Shown: piece after piece, positions 1 through 8,200 of the stretch
Position numbering within the stretch: the first letter of the stretch is position 1
Layout: every line of letters starts with the position of its first letter
NCBI GenBank assembly: GCA_944392265.1
Contig: CALXWC010000018.1
Span: 1-34,642, forward strand
DNA: 34,642 nucleotides
Direction of reading: 5' to 3'
Origin: an uncultured Alphaproteobacteria bacterium
GTDB lineage: Bacteria; Pseudomonadota; Alphaproteobacteria; RF32; CAG-239
Position numbers and translations under genes: made by a program
The notes under the pieces: generated by a model
Seen by the model: the letters and a program-made list of their open reading frames with translations, nothing else
Databases searched by the model: none
Told to the model about the DNA's origin: nothing

Positions 1-1160
1 GGGTGCAACAATTGGTCTAATTGGTCAGCACCAACGCGCATAATAGCTTCTTCTTTATTGAGCAAGCCTTCTTCAACCATTTCAACAGCCATACGAACGG
101 CAGCAGCAGCGGTACGTTTACCGTTACGGCATTGCAACATCCAGAGTTTACCGTGTTCAATGGTGAATTCCATATCTTGCATATCTTTGTAGTGATTTTC
201 GAGGTTGTTTTTAGCGTCAACCAATTCTTTATAAAGGTGAGGCCATTTTTCTTCCAAAGAGTTGCCTTTGCCTTCGCTAGCCATTGGTTGAGGAGTACGA
301 ATACCAGCCACAACGTCTTCACCTTGAGCGTTGATGAGGTATTCACCATAATATCTGTTTTCACCGGTAGCAGGGTCACGAGAGAAGCAAACACCTGTAG
401 CGCAGTCATCGCCGGCATTACCGAATACCATGGTTTGAACGTTAACAGCTGTACCCCAGTCACCCGGAATGCTGTTCAATTTACGGTAGGTAATAGCACG
501 AGCAGACATCCAAGAACCGAATACGGCACCGATACCGGCCCACAATTGTTCCCAAGGATCTTGAGGAACAACTTTACCCAATTTTTTACCGATTTCTTTA
601 TATTCGTTAACGAGTTCTTTCAAATCTTCAGCGGTCAAATCAGTATCAGATTTATAGCCTTTAGATTCTTTCATTTTCTCCAAAGCGCCTTCATAGAGGT
701 CCAAATCGGCACCCAAAACCACATCGGAGAACATTTGCAAGAAACGACGATAAGAGTCGTAAGCAAATCTTTCAGAGCCACTGGCTTTAGCCAAAGCTTT
801 AACAGTTTCATCATTCAAGCCCAAGTTCAAAACGGTATCCATCATACCAGGCATAGAAACTCTGGCACCTGAACGAACAGAGAACAACAACGGGTTGTTG
901 GCATCGGCAAATTTTTTGCCCATAATTTTTTCAACGCCGGCAACAGCTTCTCTAACTTGATCTTTAAGATCAGCAGGATAAGTATTGTTGTTTGCGTAAT
1001 AGTAAGTGCAAACTTCTGTTGTTACGGTAAATCCCGGAGGTACAGGCAAGCCAACCACATTCATTTCTGCAAGGTTAGCACCTTTACCGCCAAGGAGGTT
1101 ACGCATGCTGGCGTCGCCTTCGGCTTTGCCGTTTCCAAATGTATATACCCATTTAGTCAT
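1..1160 (-). CDS. ppdK: Pyruvate, phosphate dikinase, N-terminal part (runs off left edge)
   Basis: Interconverts pyruvate + ATP + phosphate and PEP + AMP + PPi in the cytosol; in fermenters it often replaces or complements pyruvate kinase. About 386 codons are visible, against roughly 880 in the family, so this is the N-terminal nucleotide-binding part. Reading the minus strand from ATG at 1160 gives [11 protein letters not shown], then [10 protein letters not shown] at residues 24-33 and [17 protein letters not shown] at 94-110, followed by the conserved [18 protein letters not shown] block, all characteristic of PpdK. The swivelling phosphohistidine domain and PEP domain lie outside the window. 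AAGGAG sits 11 nt before the start. The frame is open with no disruption. It is transcribed away from the lipoprotein island. Identification is by sequence recognition and is firm. Confidence 0.96.
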   Translation of the reverse strand, partial: MTKWVYTFGNGKAEGDASMRNLLGGKGANLAEMNVVGLPVPPGFTVTTEVCTYYYANNNTYPADLKDQVREAVAGVEKIMGKKFADANNPLLFSVRSGARVSMPGMMDTVLNLGLNDETVKALAKASGSERFAYDSYRRFLQMFSDVVLGADLDLYEGALEKMKESKGYKSDTDLTAEDLKELVNEYKEIGKKLGKVVPQDPWEQLWAGIGAVFGSWMSARAITYRKLNSIPGDWGTAVNVQTMVFGNAGDDCATGVCFSRDPATGENRYYGEYLINAQGEDVVAGIRTPQPMASEGKGNSLEEKWPHLYKELVDAKNNLENHYKDMQDMEFTIEHGKLWMLQCRNGKRTAAAAVRMAVEMVEEGLLNKEEAIMRVGADQLDQLLH

Positions 1161-1715
1161 GGTTTAATAAGCTCCTTAAGCTTGCTCCCTCGTTAAAAAC
1201 GAAGAAGCCTTAGGTTAAACACACAGCCTTAAAGCCGGATTCGACTTTAAAGCCAATTCATACTGGTTGAAAACTATAACAATGATTCCGATTCTTGCAA
1301 GCAAAATATTGCTAAGACTTTCTCTAAAGGACTCTTTATGCACAAAATTTATCTTGAGCAAACTTTTTTTGACAAAAAAACAAATTATGAAACTTTTATG
1401 ACATTTTCAAACAAAGAAAAGGATTCATAACTTTTTATTGTATTTTTAACCAATTCGTGCTATTATAATTTTGTCAAACAAATTATTTTATTATACTACA
1501 TTGTCCGAGTAGTAGATCTATATATTTAATTATAGAGCTACGGCTCCTTATAATTATAAACGAGATTTCATAAAGTTGGTTTTTTAAGGAAGTAAATTCA
1601 AATATAAGGGTTTATTTTTGCTTGAAATGAGTAAGGAACGTCTTCTTTATACGGGAAAGCTTCTTGAAATCGGACAGACCAACATCGAATAAAAAAACAA
1701 TTAAAAAATAATCAT
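1161..1715. other. 555-bp divergent intergenic region between ppdK and the lipoprotein island
   Basis: No long gene is seen here. The ppdK side (1161-1260) would be a structured 5' leader on the minus strand, with two GGCTTTAA direct repeats, a CTTCGTT/AACGAGG hairpin and an AAGCT/AGCTT pair that loops out the SD core. A possible minus-strand promoter is TTGTCA-N16-GATAAA around 1347-1374; it is weak. Toward the lipoprotein gene there is a TACG-loop hairpin (1527-1556), a TAnnTTTG box (1613-1620) and a 21-codon ORF (1627-1692). On the plus strand a TATAAT at 1464-1469 lacks a good -35, and TTGTCA (1471-1476) precedes TATACT (1492-1497) at a short 15-nt spacing. The stretch is mostly very A+T rich, but 1621-1690 is visibly less so. 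Confidence 0.6.
1527..1556 (+). promoter_or_regulatory. Stem-loop with TACG tetraloop in the leader of the 779-aa lipoprotein gene
   Basis: TAATTATA then GAGC pairs with GCTC then TATAATTA around the loop TACG, with a 2-nt CT bulge (1547-1548). In RNA the loop is C(UACG)G, a member of the very stable UNCG tetraloop class. No T-run follows, so it does not look like a terminator. If transcription starts near 1500 it would sit at the 5' end of a ~200-nt leader. A role in mRNA stability or protein binding is inference. Confidence 0.5.
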
Positions 1716-4055
1716 ATGAAAAAGAACATTTTAGAGGCAGTAACTATGACCATCCGCCTCGTGGTCGTTTTATTTGTAACATTATTCGGTGCAACTGCCT
1801 GCACTGAAAATGGTTTCTTAGGTGGCAGCGAAAATCAGGATACAATTCCTGTAATCCCGGGTGACACCACCATTCGCATTGAGAACTTTAAGCTCAACGA
1901 AGCAGAGTGGAAATACAGTAATTGTTTGGCGAAAGCTGAGCATTACTATAATGGTAAAGTCAATTATCTTGTGAATAACAAGGTGGTTGATACTAAAGTT
2001 ATCGAGCATGAAAATGCTCCAATGACCATTACTTGGGAGCCCATCGCTGAAACTAAGGCAGCTTCTGCAGAAAAAATGTACATCGGCCAAACAGCTGGTG
2101 ATACAGTTTTTGTAGAAAGCTATAAGAATCAGGAGGTTAACTTCTCAAAATATGAAAGAGAGTGCAAACTTTCTTTTGTAGGAATGGAAGTTGTACTGAA
2201 TGCTTCTTGGTATCAGGCAAACCTCGGGAACAGCAACATAGAGTACTGCCGTTATGACAGCACAACAGTTGCCACTCAGGTATCAGACACCGCTAAGGTT
2301 GATGGTATCAACGAGGTGATTGAGCTTGACGGAGAGAAGTACAATCGAGTTCTGGTAACAGCAAAAGCTGTAAACCACTTTACAGATATGCCGGCTAACA
2401 ACCCGCATACTGCAGAGATGGATATCCAATACTCAGTATTGGTACCAGTGAACTTTGTTCCGGGTGAGAAGTTCTATGAGGGCAGCATTGCTGGAAACGG
2501 AAACTATGAAAAAGTTTCTGAGGAAAGCTACCGCTCAACTCTTGAGCTGACACATATTTTCACTCAGGATGGTCAGCAGATTAAGGAACAGGAAACTGTT
2601 TCTGGTACTGCAACCGTAAAAACTTGGGTGGAAGAAGCTGGATCAAAGATGATTGTTCCGACTGTTGCTATAGGAAATCCAACCGTTAGTGTAAATGAAA
2701 ACATTTCCAACTTGTATAAGAAGGAAGGTTACATTTATGCTAAGAAGTATACAACCACTTGGACGTATACTTGGGCTAACGGTTTCCAGAAAAAGGTATA
2801 TAGCGAAGTCGAGAGACTTTACTATATGCGTGAGGAAGGCAAGGCTGTTGCTATGCCTTACGGTGAGACATCTACTGCATTCAAGCTGTTCGAAGAAGGA
2901 ACTCCTTCAGAGAAGAGCGAGAATGGCAAACTTTACAATGCTTATGAAGCATATATTGAGTTTGCAGGGGTTCACGCCGCAAAGGCATATAACTTGTCTG
3001 AGGAATTTTCTTTGAACACAACTCAGGAATTCTGGGTTGAAAAAGAAGCTCCAAAAGACGAGTTCCTGGGCTTTGACAAGGAAGTTATCAAAGGTGATAA
3101 CAACAATGCTTCTAAAATTATTATTACAGAGCATTGGAGTATCAGCGGAGATAAAGAAATTGTCTTTTCTCAAGAAGCCAATTATACTTTCACTGTATCA
3201 GAACAGCAGAGAGTATTTGGCGAAAGCCTTGCATTTGTAAGCGGTCTCGCTAAAACAACCAACGCAGGGAACTTCAACGAAGTAAGCGAAGGTATGTTCG
3301 TAAGAACAATCACTGACACTTACACAGCTAAATTTAACTTGTGTGACGTAAAAGCCACTGCAAGCTATAACGAGGCTTATGTTGAGTACCGCAACGAAAG
3401 AATTAATTTCGAGTTTGCAGAAGCAACAGTTAGCTACAAAGGTTTGAACAACCCAACAGCTACTGAAGTTGACGTAAACGGAACATTGTTCACTCGTTTA
3501 GCATACGAAGTAACCTTTGCACATAGTGTATTAGGTAACAAAGTTGCTAATGTGTTGGTAGATTCTGAAATTTCAATGGATCAAACTACTCCGGATGAAT
3601 GGGGTAAGTTAGACGTTGAAAAGACCAGAAACTTTGGCGGATTAGCTTGGACCTGGAAAGACGAAAATGGCAAACCAGCTGCATTTATCACTGGAACCAT
3701 TGTTACTGAGTATGGTATTGTTTCATTCTGGGAAGGTGGTCAAAGCTTTACCAAGTTTGATACAAATAACATCTCTGCTCGCATGGGTAATAGTGTTAAA
3801 ACAGAAGGACCTGAGTATCTCATTCCGGCATATATTAATATCTTAAAAGATCCTAACCCACGTTGGGGTTACCAAGATATTAACGGTCAATACCGTAACG
3901 AAATCAACGGTGTTGATATCAAGTTGATCGGAATGGATGTTAACAAACCTTTCATTGCTGAAGGCGGTGATGCCACAGTATATAAGATCAACGGCAATCG
4001 CGTTGTGATTACATACAATGGCAAGGTATTGTTCTCAGAAGTTTTCGCTAAATAA
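1716..4055 (+). CDS. Large modular surface lipoprotein, shorter paralogue (779 aa)
   Basis: Predicted exported lipoprotein of unknown function. A hydrophobic signal (residues 11-28) ends at GATAC, putting the lipidated Cys at 29; the following TENGFLGG matches LENAFIGD just after the lipobox of the 1336-aa paralogue at 5212, so the two are homologous from the first mature residue. The rest reads as beta-rich modules: roughly 48-245, 246-447 (ending near QEFWVEK), 448-628, then a C-terminal domain W629-K779. That domain differs at only about 24 of 151 positions from the paralogue's by my count, while the N-terminal modules are far more diverged. ATG 1716 has only an A-rich leader; an in-frame ATG at 1746 has GAGG 8 nt upstream and would give a shorter signal with Cys19, so the start is uncertain. 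I do not recognise a named family; the style recalls Bacteroidales cell-surface lipoproteins (inference). Confidence 0.88.
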   Translation: MKKNILEAVTMTIRLVVVLFVTLFGATACTENGFLGGSENQDTIPVIPGDTTIRIENFKLNEAEWKYSNCLAKAEHYYNGKVNYLVNNKVVDTKVIEHENAPMTITWEPIAETKAASAEKMYIGQTAGDTVFVESYKNQEVNFSKYERECKLSFVGMEVVLNASWYQANLGNSNIEYCRYDSTTVATQVSDTAKVDGINEVIELDGEKYNRVLVTAKAVNHFTDMPANNPHTAEMDIQYSVLVPVNFVPGEKFYEGSIAGNGNYEKVSEESYRSTLELTHIFTQDGQQIKEQETVSGTATVKTWVEEAGSKMIVPTVAIGNPTVSVNENISNLYKKEGYIYAKKYTTTWTYTWANGFQKKVYSEVERLYYMREEGKAVAMPYGETSTAFKLFEEGTPSEKSENGKLYNAYEAYIEFAGVHAAKAYNLSEEFSLNTTQEFWVEKEAPKDEFLGFDKEVIKGDNNNASKIIITEHWSISGDKEIVFSQEANYTFTVSEQQRVFGESLAFVSGLAKTTNAGNFNEVSEGMFVRTITDTYTAKFNLCDVKATASYNEAYVEYRNERINFEFAEATVSYKGLNNPTATEVDVNGTLFTRLAYEVTFAHSVLGNKVANVLVDSEISMDQTTPDEWGKLDVEKTRNFGGLAWTWKDENGKPAAFITGTIVTEYGIVSFWEGGQSFTKFDTNNISARMGNSVKTEGPEYLIPAYINILKDPNPRWGYQDINGQYRNEINGVDIKLIGMDVNKPFIAEGGDATVYKINGNRVVITYNGKVLFSEVFAK

Positions 4056-4176
4056 GAGGACGAAGACTTTTCATTTCAAAATAAAAAAACTCTTATATGG
4101 GCCAACTCTCACTTTATGACGTGTTCATAATTGGTGACTGCGCCCTGATTTACAAATCTTTAAAAACAAAAAAATT

Positions 4177-4941
4177 ATGAAAACTATAAAGAATATGATA
4201 ATCATCATCATGATGATGATTATCTCCGCTCCCGCAATGGCACAAAAGTTTGTATACGACAACAATATTTGTCGATACACAAAACTTGTCCCAGAAAACA
4301 AAAAAGTTGACTGGGAAAAAACCAGCAAGTCTGGTTACACACCGCTGCATGCTGATGCTATGATGCACCAAGCGGCAGAGAAGTGCACCGGCTGGTATTT
4401 TCAGCCAGCTGTTGGAGCAAAAATGAACATCACTCCATCTCAAGATTTCTCACCAATGGTCGGCATGTCCGTTGGCTATGAAATTGCCCACTTTGGAAAG
4501 CGCCCGAACAATTTCGGTCTTGCTTTCGAAGTTGAGGCTAAGTTGGAGAAGAATGCCGAGATGTGGCAGGAAGACTTGTCTTATATTGAGGCAGGGTATA
4601 TCCCCACCATCGGCGGTAAGATGCTTATGCATTTCACCAAACACAAGCCATTCCAAGTGTCTTTGTTCGGTGGTGCCGGATACACGAGACTTACGTCTCA
4701 TTATCCGAATGCGTCCGACCCAAAGGACGTCACATACGTCAAGCATAACACACTGACGTTTGAAGGTGGTATCCAGATGGGTATACATGTTATGGGGCAC
4801 TCTCCAATGATGCGCATTGGTGTTGGTTCTACACAAACCGCACACGTGCGCAACACATACGGATTTATTTCCGTAAGCGTTAAATTCAAAAAGCTCCACA
4901 AGAGCAAGAGCTTAACGGCAGGAGAATACTTCGCCCGCTAA
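4177..4941 (+). CDS. Outer-membrane beta-barrel-like protein of the lipoprotein island
   Basis: 254 aa with a very hydrophobic signal peptide (residues 1-22, cleavage predicted after APAMA), and a mature part rich in alternating aromatic/small strands such as WYFQPAVGAKMNI, GGKMLMHF and FGLAFEVEAKL, as expected for an outer-membrane barrel of porin-like fold. It ends in AGEYFAR rather than the usual C-terminal aromatic residue, although an earlier strand YGFISVSVKF could be the last barrel strand, followed by a ~20-residue basic tail. It lies 121 bp after one modular lipoprotein and before the other, and a strong terminator closes it, so it may be co-transcribed with the first. The start is preceded by an A-rich leader with no SD. 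Codons (many GAG, AAG, GCC) are less A+T-biased than in native neighbours such as the atp genes. Function is unknown; a partner or anchor of the lipoproteins is inference. Confidence 0.85.
   Translation: MKTIKNMIIIIMMMIISAPAMAQKFVYDNNICRYTKLVPENKKVDWEKTSKSGYTPLHADAMMHQAAEKCTGWYFQPAVGAKMNITPSQDFSPMVGMSVGYEIAHFGKRPNNFGLAFEVEAKLEKNAEMWQEDLSYIEAGYIPTIGGKMLMHFTKHKPFQVSLFGGAGYTRLTSHYPNASDPKDVTYVKHNTLTFEGGIQMGIHVMGHSPMMRIGVGSTQTAHVRNTYGFISVSVKFKKLHKSKSLTAGEYFAR
4197..4224. repeat. 28-bp perfect palindrome inside the signal-peptide codons
   Basis: From GATAATCATCATCA at 4197-4210 to its exact reverse complement at 4211-4224, with no spacer. It begins 20 bases after the start codon of the barrel gene and encodes the I/M-rich core of its signal peptide. 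In mRNA it could fold into a hairpin next to the initiation region or let two molecules pair. Confidence 0.85.
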
Positions 4942-4951
4942 TTATTCTTTC

Positions 4952-4987
4952 AAAAGAGCTGCCCTAAAAAGCAGCTCTTTTCTTTTT
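4952..4987 (+). terminator. Rho-independent terminator after the island barrel gene
   Basis: AAAAGAGCTGC pairs perfectly with GCAGCTCTTTT around an 8-nt loop, followed by a T-rich run. It starts 11 bp after the stop and isolates the gene from the 1336-aa lipoprotein downstream. Confidence 0.93.
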
Positions 4988-5032
4988 AAATATGACAATA
5001 TGATGAATTTTTCTTATTTTAGCGAATTCTGA

Positions 5033-5061
5033 TTGAAATTTAGACAAAATTACACTATAAT
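5033..5061 (+). promoter_or_regulatory. Sigma70-type promoter for the 1336-aa lipoprotein
   Basis: TTGAAA (5033-5038), a 17-nt spacer and TATAAT (5056-5061) form a near-consensus promoter. Transcription would start near 5068 and leave a ~145-nt leader. The leader also contains TATTTTTG (5091-5098), which fits the Bacteroidetes -7 pattern TAnnTTTG, but no convincing -33 element accompanies it. Confidence 0.65.
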
Positions 5062-5211
5062 GCGTTTAACTAAAAAATTATGATTTTTATTATTTTTGTT
5101 GAAGAAAACAGGATTCAAAGATTCTGCAGGCTATATGGCTATATAAAAACGCTTCAACAAAACAACATCATAAACTCGCATTTAGTATAAACCTTTAAAT
5201 ATATTTATTTT

Positions 5212-8200
5212 ATGAAAACTAAAATTTATCAGACCTTTGTTGCGATAGTGACAATGGTCATCACATGCTTGTTTGTCTCAAGTTGTTTGGAGAACGCATT
5301 TATTGGCGATACTGAGCCTCCAACACCTGAACCGCAACCTGAAGAAGAAGTTCGGCTTTTGAATGCCTTCATCACGCATGATTGGAAATACTCCAACGGC
5401 CTGATTGCAGACAACAAAAAAGTTTCCGCCAAACTAGAGCACAAAAACGGAAATAATATCAGAATTGAAGATATTAATCCGATTCTGCCTCTGGAAATCA
5501 GTTGGGAACAGCCAGAACCAATGACCCGTGGAACCAATGTCTTTACGTTAGACGAAGCTTCTGCCGGAGATTCCATCCTCATTAGTGAAGAAACAAATGA
5601 TAATTTGCTCTTAAAAAATTATCAGCAGACATTTACCTTCAATTTTGATGGTGTCAGCTTAAAATTTGAGACAAAAAATCAGCTTGTTTTTTCCAAATAT
5701 AAGGGTATTAATCTTCCAAATTGTGTGTTAGACAGCATAGTCTATAATTCACAAAAGGCAGAAATACAGGAGCGTTATTATATCGGTAGTCGTCCGTATC
5801 TTCGCAGCAAAGTCACCTTTGATTTTGATGTATACAGACACCACACCGATAGCAACAATGTTCACAAGGATAAAATTTATCCTTATATCATTGTCAACGC
5901 CCCAGAAGAAGTTGAACCCGGAGAAGACATCTTCAACGGCGCCGTTATCATTTCAGGCACCGAAAAACTGTTCTTTAACAAGAGCATAGACACCCAAACC
6001 AAGATTTATACATCTCAAGTAGATGTATGGGAGTTCTGGACACAAAGCGGTAAAAAACGCACCACCTACTCTGTTGATTTGGAAGTCAAACAGTGGATTG
6101 ACGATGCTCAAAAAGAGTGGATTGTTCCAAACATTGAGTTTGGTTATCCAAAGCTTGAAGAAAAAAGCAGCGCTTCTGAAGAATATAGCAAACAAGATGT
6201 AAAAGATTATGTCTTTGAAAAGCAAAACTCAGAAGTTCAAGCTCTTTGGTCTTATGCCAATAATTATAAAATTGGTGTATATGGCTATTCTGAAAAAGCA
6301 TGGAAAACCTACAAAGGCTTAAAAGTTTTGGCAATGCCTTCTACCACCCACAAGTTCTACTACGATAAATATACATATTCCGATTTCACAGAAAAAGTTT
6401 CTGACGGAACAACCTATTTAGCGTATCCGGCTATGATTTATTTTAATGCCGTTTATAATAACGACATTTATAAATTAAATCAGGCTCAAGAATTCTGGGT
6501 TGAAAAAGGCTCTACAAATCCTCCTGCTCCTCAAGATTCCATAGTTTCTGAAAAGATAATTTATGAGCTTGAGAACAACAACGGCAAATGGATTTCTAAA
6601 ATTATTTTTAGAAGAAAATATGCCCAAACAGGAGAAAGAGATTCTGTTGCCATTCAAGAGTTAAGTCGCTCTACCAAAATTGATGATGACAAGCACTTTA
6701 TCAGACCCAACAACACGTTAAATCTGAAAAAGATGCTCGAACCGGTCAAGATTTCTGAAAACACAAAAACAGATGCCAATACCGGACACGTTATCACCAC
6801 TATTGTAAGAAGACACGGTTTTGATTTTGACTTCTTCACCTATAACATTGAAGAAACATATCAAACCGCTTATACAATGTATAAGGGTGAGAGATTAAAC
6901 TTCTTGGCACCGGAACCAACTGTAGAATTTGCCGGACAAACGCCGAAAGATTTGGGACTGATTGTAACTCAAGACGGTAAAAAATATAACCGCACGGAAT
7001 ACACTGTAAAATATAAAGAAACCTATGGTGACTTTAATACAATGTATTATCCTTTGGTCAATATAGATGTTGAAGACACTTCCGTGCCTGAAACTGATGA
7101 TATTGTCTCTTGGAGTTATGATCGGGAGCGTGATGGCTTCACAAGTAAGGTGATATTACACATTACCAGAAAGTTAAGCGGTCGCAAAGATTCCACAATT
7201 ACGGCAGAGCTGTTTCACGCACACAAAGTTGCTGGCAAACAAACCTTCTATTGTGAAGATAGCAACTTAAGCTTGGGCGAGGCAATCAATCCAAACAGCT
7301 CAAAGAAAGAAGAAACAAAAGACGGCGTTACTTATGTGACCACCACCACAGTCAACAAATTCAGATATAATCTGAACACAAGTGACGGTAAATCATATTA
7401 TGATGAGGTGACCACAACAGATGTAACTGCTTTCATGAGTTTCCAAGGCACAAGAATTGATTTCTTGGCTCCGGAAACCTCAAAAGTTTCTTACTCTGGT
7501 AGCAATGCTCAGGACAAAGGTGAAGTTACGCAAAACGGTAAAAAGTACAATCTTGTAACCTATACTAATTCTTATAAAGAAGTATACGATGGCAAGACTG
7601 AAACTTTAACTTCTGAAGCTGACTTATATGTCAAACCGGCAAGCGATGATATCATCTCTTGGAGCTATGACAGAGAACGCGACGGCTCAACCAGTAAGGT
7701 GATTTTACATATCATCAGAAAATTAAGCGGAAGCAAAGACTCAACCATCACGGCAGAGCTCTCTCATTCTCACAAAGTTGCAGCAAAACAAAGCTTCTAT
7801 TGTGCAGATAACAGCTTAAGTTTGGCAGATGCTCTTAACCCGAGCAGCTCAAAGACAGAAGAAACAAAAGACGGCGTTACTTATGTGACCACCACCACTG
7901 TCAACAAGTTTGGATACAATCTGAACACCCTTGACAAGAAAACATATTATGATGAGGTGACCACAACAGATGTAACTGCTTTCATGAGTTTCCAAGGCAC
8001 AAGAATTGATTTCTTGGCTCCGGAAACCTCAAAAGTTTCTTATTCTGGAAGCAAAGCTCAAGATAAGGGTGAAGTCACTCAAAACGGACAAAAGTATAAT
8101 CTTACCACCTATACACATTCTTACAAAGAATTGTATGATGGCAAGAATGAGACTTTAACCAACACGGTAGACTTATATGTTAAACCGGCAGAGGTTATCC

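Noticed and set aside
21..872. 283-codon plus-strand ORF opposite ppdK, and similar long antisense ORFs opposite fabF, kdsB and rng
   Set aside because: They are antisense shadows of well-conserved genes, with low-complexity translations and no SD.
1225..1260. tRNA-like GGATTCGA segment
   Set aside because: No T-stem pairing and no acceptor or anticodon arm around it.
1500..1715. Invertible (phase-variable) promoter as in Bacteroides surface loci
   Set aside because: Only one short hairpin is seen; there is no pair of distant inverted repeats flanking a promoter and no invertase gene.
3600..4055. Conserved C-terminal domain as a type IX secretion signal
   Set aside because: The proteins end in Lys/Glu after a beta-strand, but both carry lipoprotein signals, the shared domain is ~150 residues, and no type IX machinery or typical CTD motif is visible.
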